Assembly (NCBI GenBank): GCA_011390465.1
Contig: JAABSH010000041.1
Coordinates: forward strand, 1 to 32,879
Direction: 5' to 3'
Source: Desulfobacteraceae bacterium
GTDB lineage: Bacteria; Desulfobacterota; Desulfobacteria; Desulfobacterales; Desulfosalsimonadaceae
Length of the DNA stretch: 32,879 nt
Below the pieces are notes generated by a model, which was not told the DNA's origin, searched no databases, and worked only from the letters and a program-made list of their open reading frames with translations. A program made the position numbers and the translations under genes. Shown here piece by piece: positions 15,431 to 23,243 of the stretch; the first letter of the stretch is position 1; each line of letters opens with the position of its first letter.

Positions 15431-15462
15431 AAAAGAGGCAGCCCCAGGCTGCCTCTTTTTTC
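15431..15462 (+). terminator. Rho-independent terminator after rplI
   Basis: A 13-bp stem (15431-15443 with 15447-15459, AAAAGAGGCAGCC/GGCTGCCTCTTTT) with a 3-nt loop runs straight into a T run. It closes the rpsF-rpsR-DUF2232-rplI operon. Confidence 0.92.
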
Positions 15463-15638
15463 AAAACGCGCGCTTCGTTACAAACCCCAGGGTACCCCGC
15501 TAAAGGCATACCCTGTGCAGTACTGCTTGTTCTGATGGTTCCTGAAAAAACCCGGGGATCATGGGTAAAGGGAACCCCCCGCCTTCCGGATCCGTCCCTT
15601 TTGTCCCATATACCCTTTTAATGCCCGGATACATTGCC

Positions 15639-17036
15639 ATGCCCAGTAAACGCACCAAATCACAAACCCCGCCGGACACCACCCTGCCGCCCCAGAACAT
15701 TGACGCGGAAGAGTCCATTATCAGCGCTATTCTTCTGGATAATTATATCCTTTTGAACATACTGGATATCCTCTCTCCAGAGGATTTTTATCGCACCGCG
15801 CACCAGAAAATATTCAAAACCATCACGGAAATGTCCCATAAAAATGAGCCCATTGACCTGGTTACCCTGGCCAATGCGCTCAAAACCCAAAATCTGCTGG
15901 ATGAAATCGGCGGCGCTGTTTATCTGGCAAAGCTTATGGACACGGCGCCCATTCCCGCCAATGCCGTGGAATACGCTAAAATCATCCGGGACAACGCCTC
16001 TTTGCGCCGAATGATCAAGGCCGCCAGCGACATTTCCAATCGCTGTTTCGACACCACGGCCGGAGTTGATGCGGTAATCGATTTTGCGGAAAGCATTATT
16101 TTTGAAATCGCGGACAACAAGACCCGGGCGTCCTATTACCCCATCAGCCAGGCCATTGACGCCAATATCGACGCTCTGGTGGAACGTCGGGGCAACAAAT
16201 CCCTGATCAGCGGCATTCCAACAGGATTTAAGCGGCTGGACACCCTCACATCCGGCCTGCAGGGATCGGATCTCATTATTCTGGCGGCCCGGCCGGGCAT
16301 GGGAAAAACCGCCTTCTCCCTCAACATGGCCCGAAACATTGCCGTGGATGCCCAGATCCCGGTGCTGTTTTTTTCCCTGGAAATGTCCAAGGAACAGCTT
16401 TCCATGCGGCTGCTCTGTTCCGAGGCCCGCATCGACTCCTCTGCGGTCAGGAGCGGATTTTTCACGGACGAGGACTGGAACAAACTCACAGATGCCGCGG
16501 ATATTTTGTCTGAAGCCCCCATTTTTCTGGATGATTCTTCGGAACTGACCTCTCTGGATGTCAAAACAAAAGCCCGGCGGCTGAAACTGGAAAAAAACAT
16601 CGGCGCGGTGATTATTGATTACCTGCAGCTCATGACCCCGCGCACGGCCATGGACCGCCGGGATCTGGAAATTTCCGAAATGTCCCGTTCCCTGAAAGCC
16701 CTGGCCAAAGAACTGGACATTCCCATCATCGCCCTTTCCCAGTTAAACCGGAAACTTGAAGAACGCCATGACAAGCGCCCCCAGTTGTCCGACCTCCGGG
16801 AATCCGGCGCTCTGGAGCAGGACGCGGACATCGTGATGTTCATTTACCGGGATGAAGTATACAATAAAGAAGAAAACAACCCGAACCAGGGAAACGCGGA
16901 AATCATCGTTGCCAAACACCGCAGCGGTCCCACGGGCAAGCAGACCCTTCTGTTTCAGGATGCCTATACCCGGTTTGAAAATATTGCCCATGAATATGAA
17001 GGCTATGAATCGGGCGGAAACCCGGATTTTAGCTGA
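15639..17036 (+). CDS. dnaB: Replicative DNA helicase DnaB
   Basis: A 465-residue hexameric 5'-3' helicase. The N-terminal domain begins LPPQNIDAEESIISAILLDN. The RecA-like domain has Walker A ARPGMGKTA (217-225), FFSLEMSKEQL, Walker B GAVIIDYLQLM (322-332), the SQLNRKLEER motif and LRESGALEQDADIVMFIYR near the end. Three in-frame ATGs are possible (15561, 15621, 15639). I prefer 15639 because the protein then starts MPSKRTK just before the conserved region. The 26 residues upstream are Pro/Gly-rich and unlike DnaB, and none of the three has a strong ribosome-binding site. A small inverted repeat (15488-15494 with 15509-15515) lies in the leader. It shares the usual rplI-dnaB neighbourhood. 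Confidence 0.95.
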   Translation: MPSKRTKSQTPPDTTLPPQNIDAEESIISAILLDNYILLNILDILSPEDFYRTAHQKIFKTITEMSHKNEPIDLVTLANALKTQNLLDEIGGAVYLAKLMDTAPIPANAVEYAKIIRDNASLRRMIKAASDISNRCFDTTAGVDAVIDFAESIIFEIADNKTRASYYPISQAIDANIDALVERRGNKSLISGIPTGFKRLDTLTSGLQGSDLIILAARPGMGKTAFSLNMARNIAVDAQIPVLFFSLEMSKEQLSMRLLCSEARIDSSAVRSGFFTDEDWNKLTDAADILSEAPIFLDDSSELTSLDVKTKARRLKLEKNIGAVIIDYLQLMTPRTAMDRRDLEISEMSRSLKALAKELDIPIIALSQLNRKLEERHDKRPQLSDLRESGALEQDADIVMFIYRDEVYNKEENNPNQGNAEIIVAKHRSGPTGKQTLLFQDAYTRFENIAHEYEGYESGGNPDFS

Positions 17037-17048
17037 AACACGGAACAG

Positions 17049-18716
17049 ATGAAAAAAGTCTTCGGCAACACCACCGGCCTCCGGGCCACCCAGATCCGTC
17101 AGATTGAAGCCCTTTACCGCCACCGGCTGCCGCCGGAGGCGGCTATCACGCCGGATCTTGCCCGGGAGCTGTGCGCCCTTTCCTTTGAGATCCGGCGTCA
17201 GATCGGATTTCTGGCGGACCGCTCCGGCAACATCATCTTTGTGATGGTCGGCGATCACAACGGCATCATGCTGCCGGACACCAGCAGCTACCGCACCCCG
17301 CCCGGACGGCTCAAAGGCCTGCGATACATCCATACCCATATCAGCGGCGAGCCCCTGACAAGAGACGACCTTACCGACCTGACCCTGCTGCGGCTGGATC
17401 TGATCGCCGCGTTGACCCTCTCGGATACCGGAACTCCCCATGAAATCCACCTGGCCACCATTGTTCCGGATCCATCGGCAACCGTTCCGTATCAGATTTA
17501 CCCGCCCGTGCCCTCGGATAATTTCTCCCTGAACTGCCAGGAACGCATTGCCGACATTGAAGCCGAACTGTCCCGGATCAATGCCCTTTACGATGTGGCC
17601 CCCGGCGTGGAGCGGGCCATTCTCATCAGTGTCACCACCTCTTCCAGAACAAAAGCCGCCGCCTCCATTGCCGAACTCAAAGAACTGGCCCGATCAAACC
17701 AGGTGTTTGTGGTGGATGCGGTCATCCAGATGCGGAAAAAAATCGATTCCCGGTTTCTCCTGGGCAGTGGAAAACTGGAAGAACTTAGCATACTGGCCAT
17801 GCAAAAGGGAGCTTCTTTAATTATTTTTGACCAGGAGCTGAATCCGTCCCAGATCAAATCCATCACCGATAAAATTGACACAAAGGTCATTGACCGGACC
17901 CAGCTGATTCTGGATATTTTCGCCCAGCGGGCCCAGACCCGGGAAGGCAGACTTCAGGTGGAACTGGCCCAGCTTAAATACCTGATGCCCCGGCTTGTCA
18001 AGCGGAACACCGCCCTTTCCCGCCTGGCCGGGGGCATCGGCGGCCGGGGCCCCGGGGAAACCAAGCTGGAAGTGGACCGCCGGCGTATTCGGGAACGGAT
18101 CGCCCGGATTGAAAAAGGGCTCAAACAGGTCAAAAAACACCGGCAGCAGCAGAAATCCAGGCGGGAAAAGAAAGGCGTGCCAGTGGTATCCATCATCGGC
18201 TATACCAATGCCGGAAAATCCACTCTCTTGAACACCCTGACCAAAAGCCGGGTGCTTGCCGAAAGCCGGCTGTTCGCCACCCTGGATCCGTCCAGCCGCC
18301 GGATGCGGCTGCCCAGAGATGCTGAAATCATCATTACCGACACGGTGGGATTTATCCGGGATCTTCCCAAAGAACTCAAGGTGGCTTTCCGGGCCACCCT
18401 GGAAGAGCTGGAAAGCGCGGACCTGCTGCTCCATGTGATTGACGCCAGCAATCCGGACTACCAGGGTCAGATGCAGGCGGTGGACACCATTCTTGACGAT
18501 CTGGATCTTCACAACATCCCCGCCCTCCGGATCCTCAACAAAAAAGACCGGGTGGACGGGGAAACCCTGGCCGCCATTGTTACTGAAACCGGCGGCATTG
18601 CCATTTCAGCCACTCATCCGGATACGCTGACACCGCTCATCAAAGCCATTGAGGACCATGTCACCCCGCCGGGATCTGATTTTTATTCAATGAATCCTGT
18701 TGACGAAATCAAATAG
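17049..18716 (+). CDS. hflX: GTPase HflX, long form with N-terminal JAB/MPN-like region
   Basis: A 555-residue ribosome-associated GTPase that splits stalled 70S ribosomes. The HflX core is clear: N-terminal subdomain DAVIQMRKKIDSRFLLGSGKLEEL (223-246), glycine-rich GGRGPGETKLE (331-341), a basic helical linker, then the G domain with G1 GYTNAGKS (384-391), G3 DTVG (431-434) and G4 NKKD (497-500). The first 150 residues are an extra domain not present in E. coli HflX (426 residues). It contains SFEIRRQIGFLADRSGNI and then HTHISGEPLTRDDL (95-108), which resembles the metal site of JAB/MPN proteins such as RadC. Similar long forms occur in other deltaproteobacteria to my memory. It starts 12 bp after dnaB. 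Confidence 0.93.
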   Translation: MKKVFGNTTGLRATQIRQIEALYRHRLPPEAAITPDLARELCALSFEIRRQIGFLADRSGNIIFVMVGDHNGIMLPDTSSYRTPPGRLKGLRYIHTHISGEPLTRDDLTDLTLLRLDLIAALTLSDTGTPHEIHLATIVPDPSATVPYQIYPPVPSDNFSLNCQERIADIEAELSRINALYDVAPGVERAILISVTTSSRTKAAASIAELKELARSNQVFVVDAVIQMRKKIDSRFLLGSGKLEELSILAMQKGASLIIFDQELNPSQIKSITDKIDTKVIDRTQLILDIFAQRAQTREGRLQVELAQLKYLMPRLVKRNTALSRLAGGIGGRGPGETKLEVDRRRIRERIARIEKGLKQVKKHRQQQKSRREKKGVPVVSIIGYTNAGKSTLLNTLTKSRVLAESRLFATLDPSSRRMRLPRDAEIIITDTVGFIRDLPKELKVAFRATLEELESADLLLHVIDASNPDYQGQMQAVDTILDDLDLHNIPALRILNKKDRVDGETLAAIVTETGGIAISATHPDTLTPLIKAIEDHVTPPGSDFYSMNPVDEIK

Positions 18717-18736
18717 TTTGTTATTATTATAAAAAT

Positions 18737-19516
18737 ATGGATCTGAACCTGATAAAAAATACCGCCATCGGCGCCGCATACAAAAGTGCGGAAATTATCA
18801 ACCAATTTTCCGGAAACTTAACCCGGATTACCCAAAAAGGCCCCATTGATCTGGTCACGGAAGCAGACATTGCTTCTGAAAAAAATATTATCACTGAAAT
18901 CCGGAAACGCTTTCCGGATCATGATATCCTGGCCGAAGAAAGCGGGCTTACCCGGACAAAGGCCGCAGAAGGCCGGTGGATTATTGATCCCCTGGACGGC
19001 ACCACCAATTTTACCCACCAGATTCCGGCTTATGCCATTTCCATTGCTTTTGCCGCGGACAATGACATAAAAGTGGGCGTGGTGCTCAACCCGGTGTCCG
19101 GCGAACTGTTTACCGGGGTCCGAAACCAGGGCGCGGCCTTAAATGGCCGGCCCATCCATGTGTCCGACCGGAAAACCCTGTCCGAATGTGTGGTGGCCAC
19201 CGGGTTCTCCTATGATGTCAGACTGATGCTGGATCCGGTAATCACCCGCCTGAGGCAGTGCCTTGCCGCTGTCCGGGGCATCCGGCGCATGGGAGCCGCG
19301 GCCCTGGACTTGTGCTTTGTGGCCTGCGGCCGGTTTGACGGATTCTGGGAAGAAGATTTAAAACCCTGGGACACGGCGGCCGGATGGCTGATTGCCGAAG
19401 AAGCCGGCGCGCGGATAACGGATTTTTCCGGAAATTCCTATGAGCTTGAACAGAAACAGATACTGGCCACCAACAGCCATATCCATCATGATATGCAGGC
19501 GGTTTTGAAAATATAA
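18737..19516 (+). CDS. suhB: Inositol-1-monophosphatase family protein
   Basis: A 259-residue Mg-dependent phosphatase of the SuhB/IMPase family. Motif 1 is IDPLDGTTNF (83-92); the upstream metal Glu is in LAEESG (66-70); motif 2 is LKPWDTAAG (208-216). Usual length. In bacteria such proteins act on inositol phosphates, and SuhB also modifies rRNA antitermination; the sequence alone does not decide. It starts 20 bp after hflX without a visible ribosome-binding site, so it may be translated from the same message. Confidence 0.9.
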   Translation: MDLNLIKNTAIGAAYKSAEIINQFSGNLTRITQKGPIDLVTEADIASEKNIITEIRKRFPDHDILAEESGLTRTKAAEGRWIIDPLDGTTNFTHQIPAYAISIAFAADNDIKVGVVLNPVSGELFTGVRNQGAALNGRPIHVSDRKTLSECVVATGFSYDVRLMLDPVITRLRQCLAAVRGIRRMGAAALDLCFVACGRFDGFWEEDLKPWDTAAGWLIAEEAGARITDFSGNSYELEQKQILATNSHIHHDMQAVLKI

Positions 19517-19564
19517 GATCTAAAAGGATCTGAAGACACCGAAACGGAGATATATACCTTTATC

Positions 19565-19759
19565 ATGCACAGTAACGCTAAAGCCAGACTTCTTGATCAC
19601 TACCTTGAATGTTTCGGCGATCTGGATCTGAATGATCCGGTTTGCCGCAAATACTGCGCCCTGCGCCTGAAGTGCGCCATTGAACAGACCCAGCAAAACC
19701 GGATCATCCAGCTGGAAGACATGATCAATGCCCAGGAAATTCCCCTGACCGTTCAATAG
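19565..19759 (+). CDS. Small conserved-looking protein with Cys motif, function unknown
   Basis: A 64-residue acidic/basic mixed protein with no signal peptide or membrane helix. It reads as a helical protein with DPVCRKYCALRLKCAIEQ in the middle: three Cys spaced C-x3-C-x6-C, which could hold a metal or take part in redox chemistry. A weak GGAG lies 15 nt before the ATG. It follows suhB by 48 bp and faces glcD. The opposite-strand frame here has no better support. I think it is a real gene because the Cys-bearing helix looks ordered, but I do not recognise the family. Confidence 0.55.
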   Translation: MHSNAKARLLDHYLECFGDLDLNDPVCRKYCALRLKCAIEQTQQNRIIQLEDMINAQEIPLTVQ

Positions 19760-19793
19760 GCCCGCAAAACAAGGCCAGCGGTGTATTTTTTGC

Positions 19794-21173
19794 TTACACC
19801 CGCATTTTGCCGGGATTTAAAATTCCATCCGGATCAAACGCCTTCTTGATCCGTTTCATTAACCCAAGGGCCGCCGGACTGATTTCTTTGGACATATAAG
19901 CGGCTTTGGTAATGCCCACCCCGTGTTCACCGGACAGGGTGCCGCCCAGGGCCAGGGTGTGGTCAAACAGATCTGAAACCGCCTGATTCGCTTTTTTCAC
20001 CTGATCCGGATGACGCTTGTCCAGCATGATATTCACATGGATATTGCCGTCGCCGGCATGACCGAAGCTGACCATGGTCAGCCCGGTTTCCTTGCTGAGC
20101 GCCCGGATTTTCCGAACCATATCCGGAATTCTGCTTCGCGGCACCACAATATCTTCATTAATTTTATCCGGCCCGTACTTGAAAAGCGCGGGGGACACCG
20201 ATTTTCTGGCTTTCCAGAGAATTTCCGCATCCGCTTTGCTCTCGGCGGTCCGGACATCTCGTGCCCCGGCTTTTTTGCACACCCCGCTGATCCGGGCGAC
20301 GGCTTCAGCCACTTCATGGACCGTGCCGTCCACCGCAATGATCAGGATGGCGCCCGCGTCCACCGGCAGCCCGGCCTTCATGTATTCCTCCGCGCAACAA
20401 ATGGAAGCATTGTCCATATATTCTATGGACCGGGGCACAATGCCCTGGCGGATAATTTCAGAAACGGTTTCCGCGGCGGTTTCCATGCTGTCATACACCG
20501 CTGTCATGGTTTCAACATGGGCCGGCAGGGGCAGCAGCCGCAGGGTTAATTTGGTGATTACCCCCAGGGTGCCTTCCGATCCCACCATCAGCCGGGTCAG
20601 GTCGTACCCCACCACTCCTTTGGCGGTCTGCACGCCGGTGGTAATAATTTCACCGGTTGCCAGCACCACTTCCAGCCCCAGAATATAATCCCGGGTCACG
20701 CCGTATTTGACCGCTTTGGGACCGCCGGCGCATTCCGCGGCATTGCCGCCCAGGGTGGAAAAAGCCGCACTGGAGGGATCCGGCGGATAAAACAGACCCT
20801 GGGCTTCCACTGCCTTCTGGAACTCCCCGGTCACCACCCCGGGCTCTGCCACGGCAATAAAATTGTCCCGGTCAATGGCAAGAATCCGGTTAAAACGCGT
20901 CATGGCCATGACAATCCCGCCGGTGACGGCGAGCGCCCCGCCGGTCATACCGGAGCCGGCGCCCCGAGGAGTAACGCTGATTCCGAGGCTTCGGGCAAGA
21001 TTCAGCACCGCCGCCACCTGGCCGGCATTCTTGGGAAACACCACTGCTTCCGGATAATAGGCATCCGGCGTGGTATCATACCCATAGCAGACCAGATCTT
21101 CTTTCTGGTGGAGCAAATGGGCCCGGCCCACAATCTGTTCCAATTTTTTCAGGATGTGACGGGTAAAAGCCAT
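19794..21173 (-). CDS. GlcD-type FAD-linked oxidase (D-lactate/glycolate dehydrogenase)
   Basis: A 459-residue flavoprotein of the FAD-binding PCMH plus FAD-linked oxidase C-terminal type. The N-terminal FAD domain shows PRGAGSGMTGGAL (about 69-81), PPDPSSAAFSTLGGN, and GYDLTRLMVGSEGTLGV. The C-terminal domain shows SFGHAGDGNIHVNIM and LSGEHGVGITKAAYM with FDPDGILNPGKM at the end. Enzymes of this kind oxidise D-lactate or glycolate and pass electrons to a membrane or Fe-S partner. No Fe-S partner (GlcF) is visible here. In sulfate reducers a lactate role is plausible. It lies 12 bp after dnaA on the same strand, a combination without obvious logic. Confidence 0.88.
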   Translation of the reverse strand: MAFTRHILKKLEQIVGRAHLLHQKEDLVCYGYDTTPDAYYPEAVVFPKNAGQVAAVLNLARSLGISVTPRGAGSGMTGGALAVTGGIVMAMTRFNRILAIDRDNFIAVAEPGVVTGEFQKAVEAQGLFYPPDPSSAAFSTLGGNAAECAGGPKAVKYGVTRDYILGLEVVLATGEIITTGVQTAKGVVGYDLTRLMVGSEGTLGVITKLTLRLLPLPAHVETMTAVYDSMETAAETVSEIIRQGIVPRSIEYMDNASICCAEEYMKAGLPVDAGAILIIAVDGTVHEVAEAVARISGVCKKAGARDVRTAESKADAEILWKARKSVSPALFKYGPDKINEDIVVPRSRIPDMVRKIRALSKETGLTMVSFGHAGDGNIHVNIMLDKRHPDQVKKANQAVSDLFDHTLALGGTLSGEHGVGITKAAYMSKEISPAALGLMKRIKKAFDPDGILNPGKMRV

Positions 21174-21185
21174 ATTGGTTACGGG

Positions 21186-22535
21186 TCAGAACTTGCCGCT
21201 GGTCAATTTCTGCTCAATAATATCCACCTGCTTTTTCACCTCGCCTTTTTCCTTGATTTCTTTTTCAATGGTGTGGATGGAGTGAATCACCGTGGCGTGG
21301 TACCGGTTGAAATGCTTTCCAATGGACTGGATGGTCTGGTCCGTATGCCGACGGGCCAGAAACATGGCAATCTGCCGCGGCCGGACAACGGCCTGTTTGC
21401 GGGATTTGGAAATCATATCCCCGGCGGTAATGCCGAACTCCCGGGACACCAGTTGTTTAATGGCATCAAGGGTGATGTCCTTGCGGGTGGCGATAATGTT
21501 TTTGACAATGCTCTCGGCCAGGGCCAGGTCCACGGGCACGCCCAGAAGACAGGATTTTGTGGTCACCCCGATAAGCCCGCTTTCCAGGACCCGGACATTC
21601 TGTTTGAGTTCCTCCGCCATAAATTCAATCACCTCAGAGGGAACGCGCAGGGACCGGCCCCGGGCTTTGTGCTGCAAAATTTTGACCCGGGTCCGGAAAT
21701 CCGGTGGTTCAATTTCTGAAATCAAACTCACCGCAATACGGGATTTAAGCTGTTCGCTCATTTTGGGAATTTTGGCCAGCTGAATACTGGAGGAATAAAT
21801 CACTTTTTTGCCGGCCTCGTTCAGATAATCCAGGGTCAGGGCCAGTTCTTCCTGGGTCCGGGTCCGTCCGGAGAGCATATGAATATCTTCCAGCAGCAGC
21901 ACGTCGCAGCAGGAACGGTATTTTTTCTTGAATTCATCAATGGAATTGCGCTTGAACGCGATCACCATTTCATTGGTAAAATCTTCCGCCGTAATATAAA
22001 AAATGCGCTCATTGGGAAATGCAGACAGAATCTGATGGCCCGCTGCCTGGGACAGATGACTTTTCCCCATACCCGGCGGTGAATACAGCAGCAGGGAATT
22101 CTGGGTCGGGGTTTTCTGGGATGCCAGGGACAGGGCCGCCATATAAGCAAAGTCGCTGTTTTTGCCCACCACAAACTGGTCAAAGGTAAAATCTTTTCGG
22201 AGCATTCGCCCGTTTTTGGGCCGGGTATTCACCTGGGGCAGCATGAGCTGGGCATCCGCCGCGGCCTGACGGGCCGACGGCAGGCCCGGGGTCCCGTCTC
22301 TGGATACCTCCAGCAAAAAATTATACCCTTCTCCGGCCACCCGGTTCAGTCTGTTTTTAATAAGCAGACCAAAATTGTCCATGACCCGTTTTTTTAAAAA
22401 ATTATTGGGACAGGTCAGCACCACATTTTCTCCATCCACCCGGAAAAAATGCACCGGCTCGATCCACATTTTATAAACATGGGGGGGGAGACTGTCCTTG
22501 ATCGCATCCTTGACTCTTTGCCAGACCTTTTCCAT
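21186..22535 (-). CDS. dnaA: Divergent DnaA replication initiator
   Basis: A 449-residue protein with all four DnaA domains: domain I (1-75, VWQRVKDAIKDSLPPHVYKMWIEP), a short linker, the AAA+ domain (about 112-330) and the DNA-binding domain IV (about 350-449). Walker A is PPGMGKSH (153-160) where most DnaA have GGVGLGKTH. Walker B is LLLEDIHML where most have DDIQ. Sensor 1 is SSSIQLAKIPKM in place of SDRPP. The DnaA signature GGRDHTTVLHA is NRYHATVIHS (410-419). The Asp and a Thr that read the DnaA box are replaced by Tyr and Ala. It is still full length, so not Hda. No dnaN follows. It may be the main initiator of this lineage or a second DnaA. Confidence 0.85.
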   Translation of the reverse strand: MEKVWQRVKDAIKDSLPPHVYKMWIEPVHFFRVDGENVVLTCPNNFLKKRVMDNFGLLIKNRLNRVAGEGYNFLLEVSRDGTPGLPSARQAAADAQLMLPQVNTRPKNGRMLRKDFTFDQFVVGKNSDFAYMAALSLASQKTPTQNSLLLYSPPGMGKSHLSQAAGHQILSAFPNERIFYITAEDFTNEMVIAFKRNSIDEFKKKYRSCCDVLLLEDIHMLSGRTRTQEELALTLDYLNEAGKKVIYSSSIQLAKIPKMSEQLKSRIAVSLISEIEPPDFRTRVKILQHKARGRSLRVPSEVIEFMAEELKQNVRVLESGLIGVTTKSCLLGVPVDLALAESIVKNIIATRKDITLDAIKQLVSREFGITAGDMISKSRKQAVVRPRQIAMFLARRHTDQTIQSIGKHFNRYHATVIHSIHTIEKEIKEKGEVKKQVDIIEQKLTSGKF

Positions 22536-23243
22536 AAAAGCTACATCCTCGTCTAATTACCCGTAAAACTGCCAAAAATACTACTTGTTGCGACCGGTGA
22601 AATCGGTTACAAAAAACCAGTTATTTTTAAAAAAAGAACATCCGTGTTTTGACAACCGACCTGTGAAAGGAACAATACGTTTCTATGTATCGTTTATGTG
22701 TGTCATTTTTGTGTATCATCCTTAGGGGCCATTTTTTGCGGCATGGGGGAATATGCTACCAAATGAAATCCCGTCAGCAGGAAATTGAGCTTACTTATAG
22801 AGCAAGTTTTCCCTGACGTCAAACCGCCTGTTACGTCATTTTTGAATTTTAAAATTCACTTTTTAAACAATGTATATTTCCTTTGTTCCAAGCAGGTTAG
22901 CGACCCGAAATAGTACAACTAGTCTAAACTTCATGGAATTTATTCTTTCATCAAATAATCGTCTATATTAAACACGTTAGCGCTATCCGCCGGGCTTATC
23001 GACAAAGTGTTTTCTCTGCTTTTTTTATATTTTCTTAATTTTTTGGGGATTTTTACAAAAAAATGACATTTCCATGACAAACTCATGTTATAAGGCTGAA
23101 CATATTTCTCATGTCTGAATCACCGTCCGCCAGCCCGGGCAATAACTGATATTTTTTTTCGAGAGTGTATCCATCAATAACTTAAAACAGATGATATTTT
23201 TGCGGCGGTTTCATCCGCATCTTTACCCAGGAGGGCAAATCCG
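22536..23243. other. Gene-free AT-rich region upstream of dnaA, candidate replication origin
   Basis: No coding sequence is supported in these 708 bp. Present are: an A/T-rich run at about 23005-23075 (possible unwinding element); one sequence one base away from the standard DnaA box (TTATCGACA, 22996-23004); a 16-bp perfect palindrome (22843-22858, TGAATTTTAAAATTCA); inverted TGACGT/ACGTCA at 22814-22838; GTTAGCG twice; and TGTATC-containing 9-mers at about 22685, 22711 and 23166. It should also contain the promoters of the two diverging genes. An origin is plausible from position, not proven. Confidence 0.4.

Noticed and set aside
15488-15515. Small hairpin (CAGGGTA/TACCCTG) in the dnaB leader as a riboswitch or attenuator
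   Set aside because: The stem is only 7 bp with a 14-nt loop and no accompanying conserved structure, so it is not more than chance would allow.
15561-15638. Longer N-terminus for DnaB
   Set aside because: The added residues are Gly/Pro-rich and unlike the family. Start choice remains uncertain because none of the candidate starts has a strong ribosome-binding site.
21186-22535. Dna initiator-like gene as Hda
   Set aside because: It has both the N-terminal domain I and a full C-terminal DNA-binding domain, which Hda lacks.
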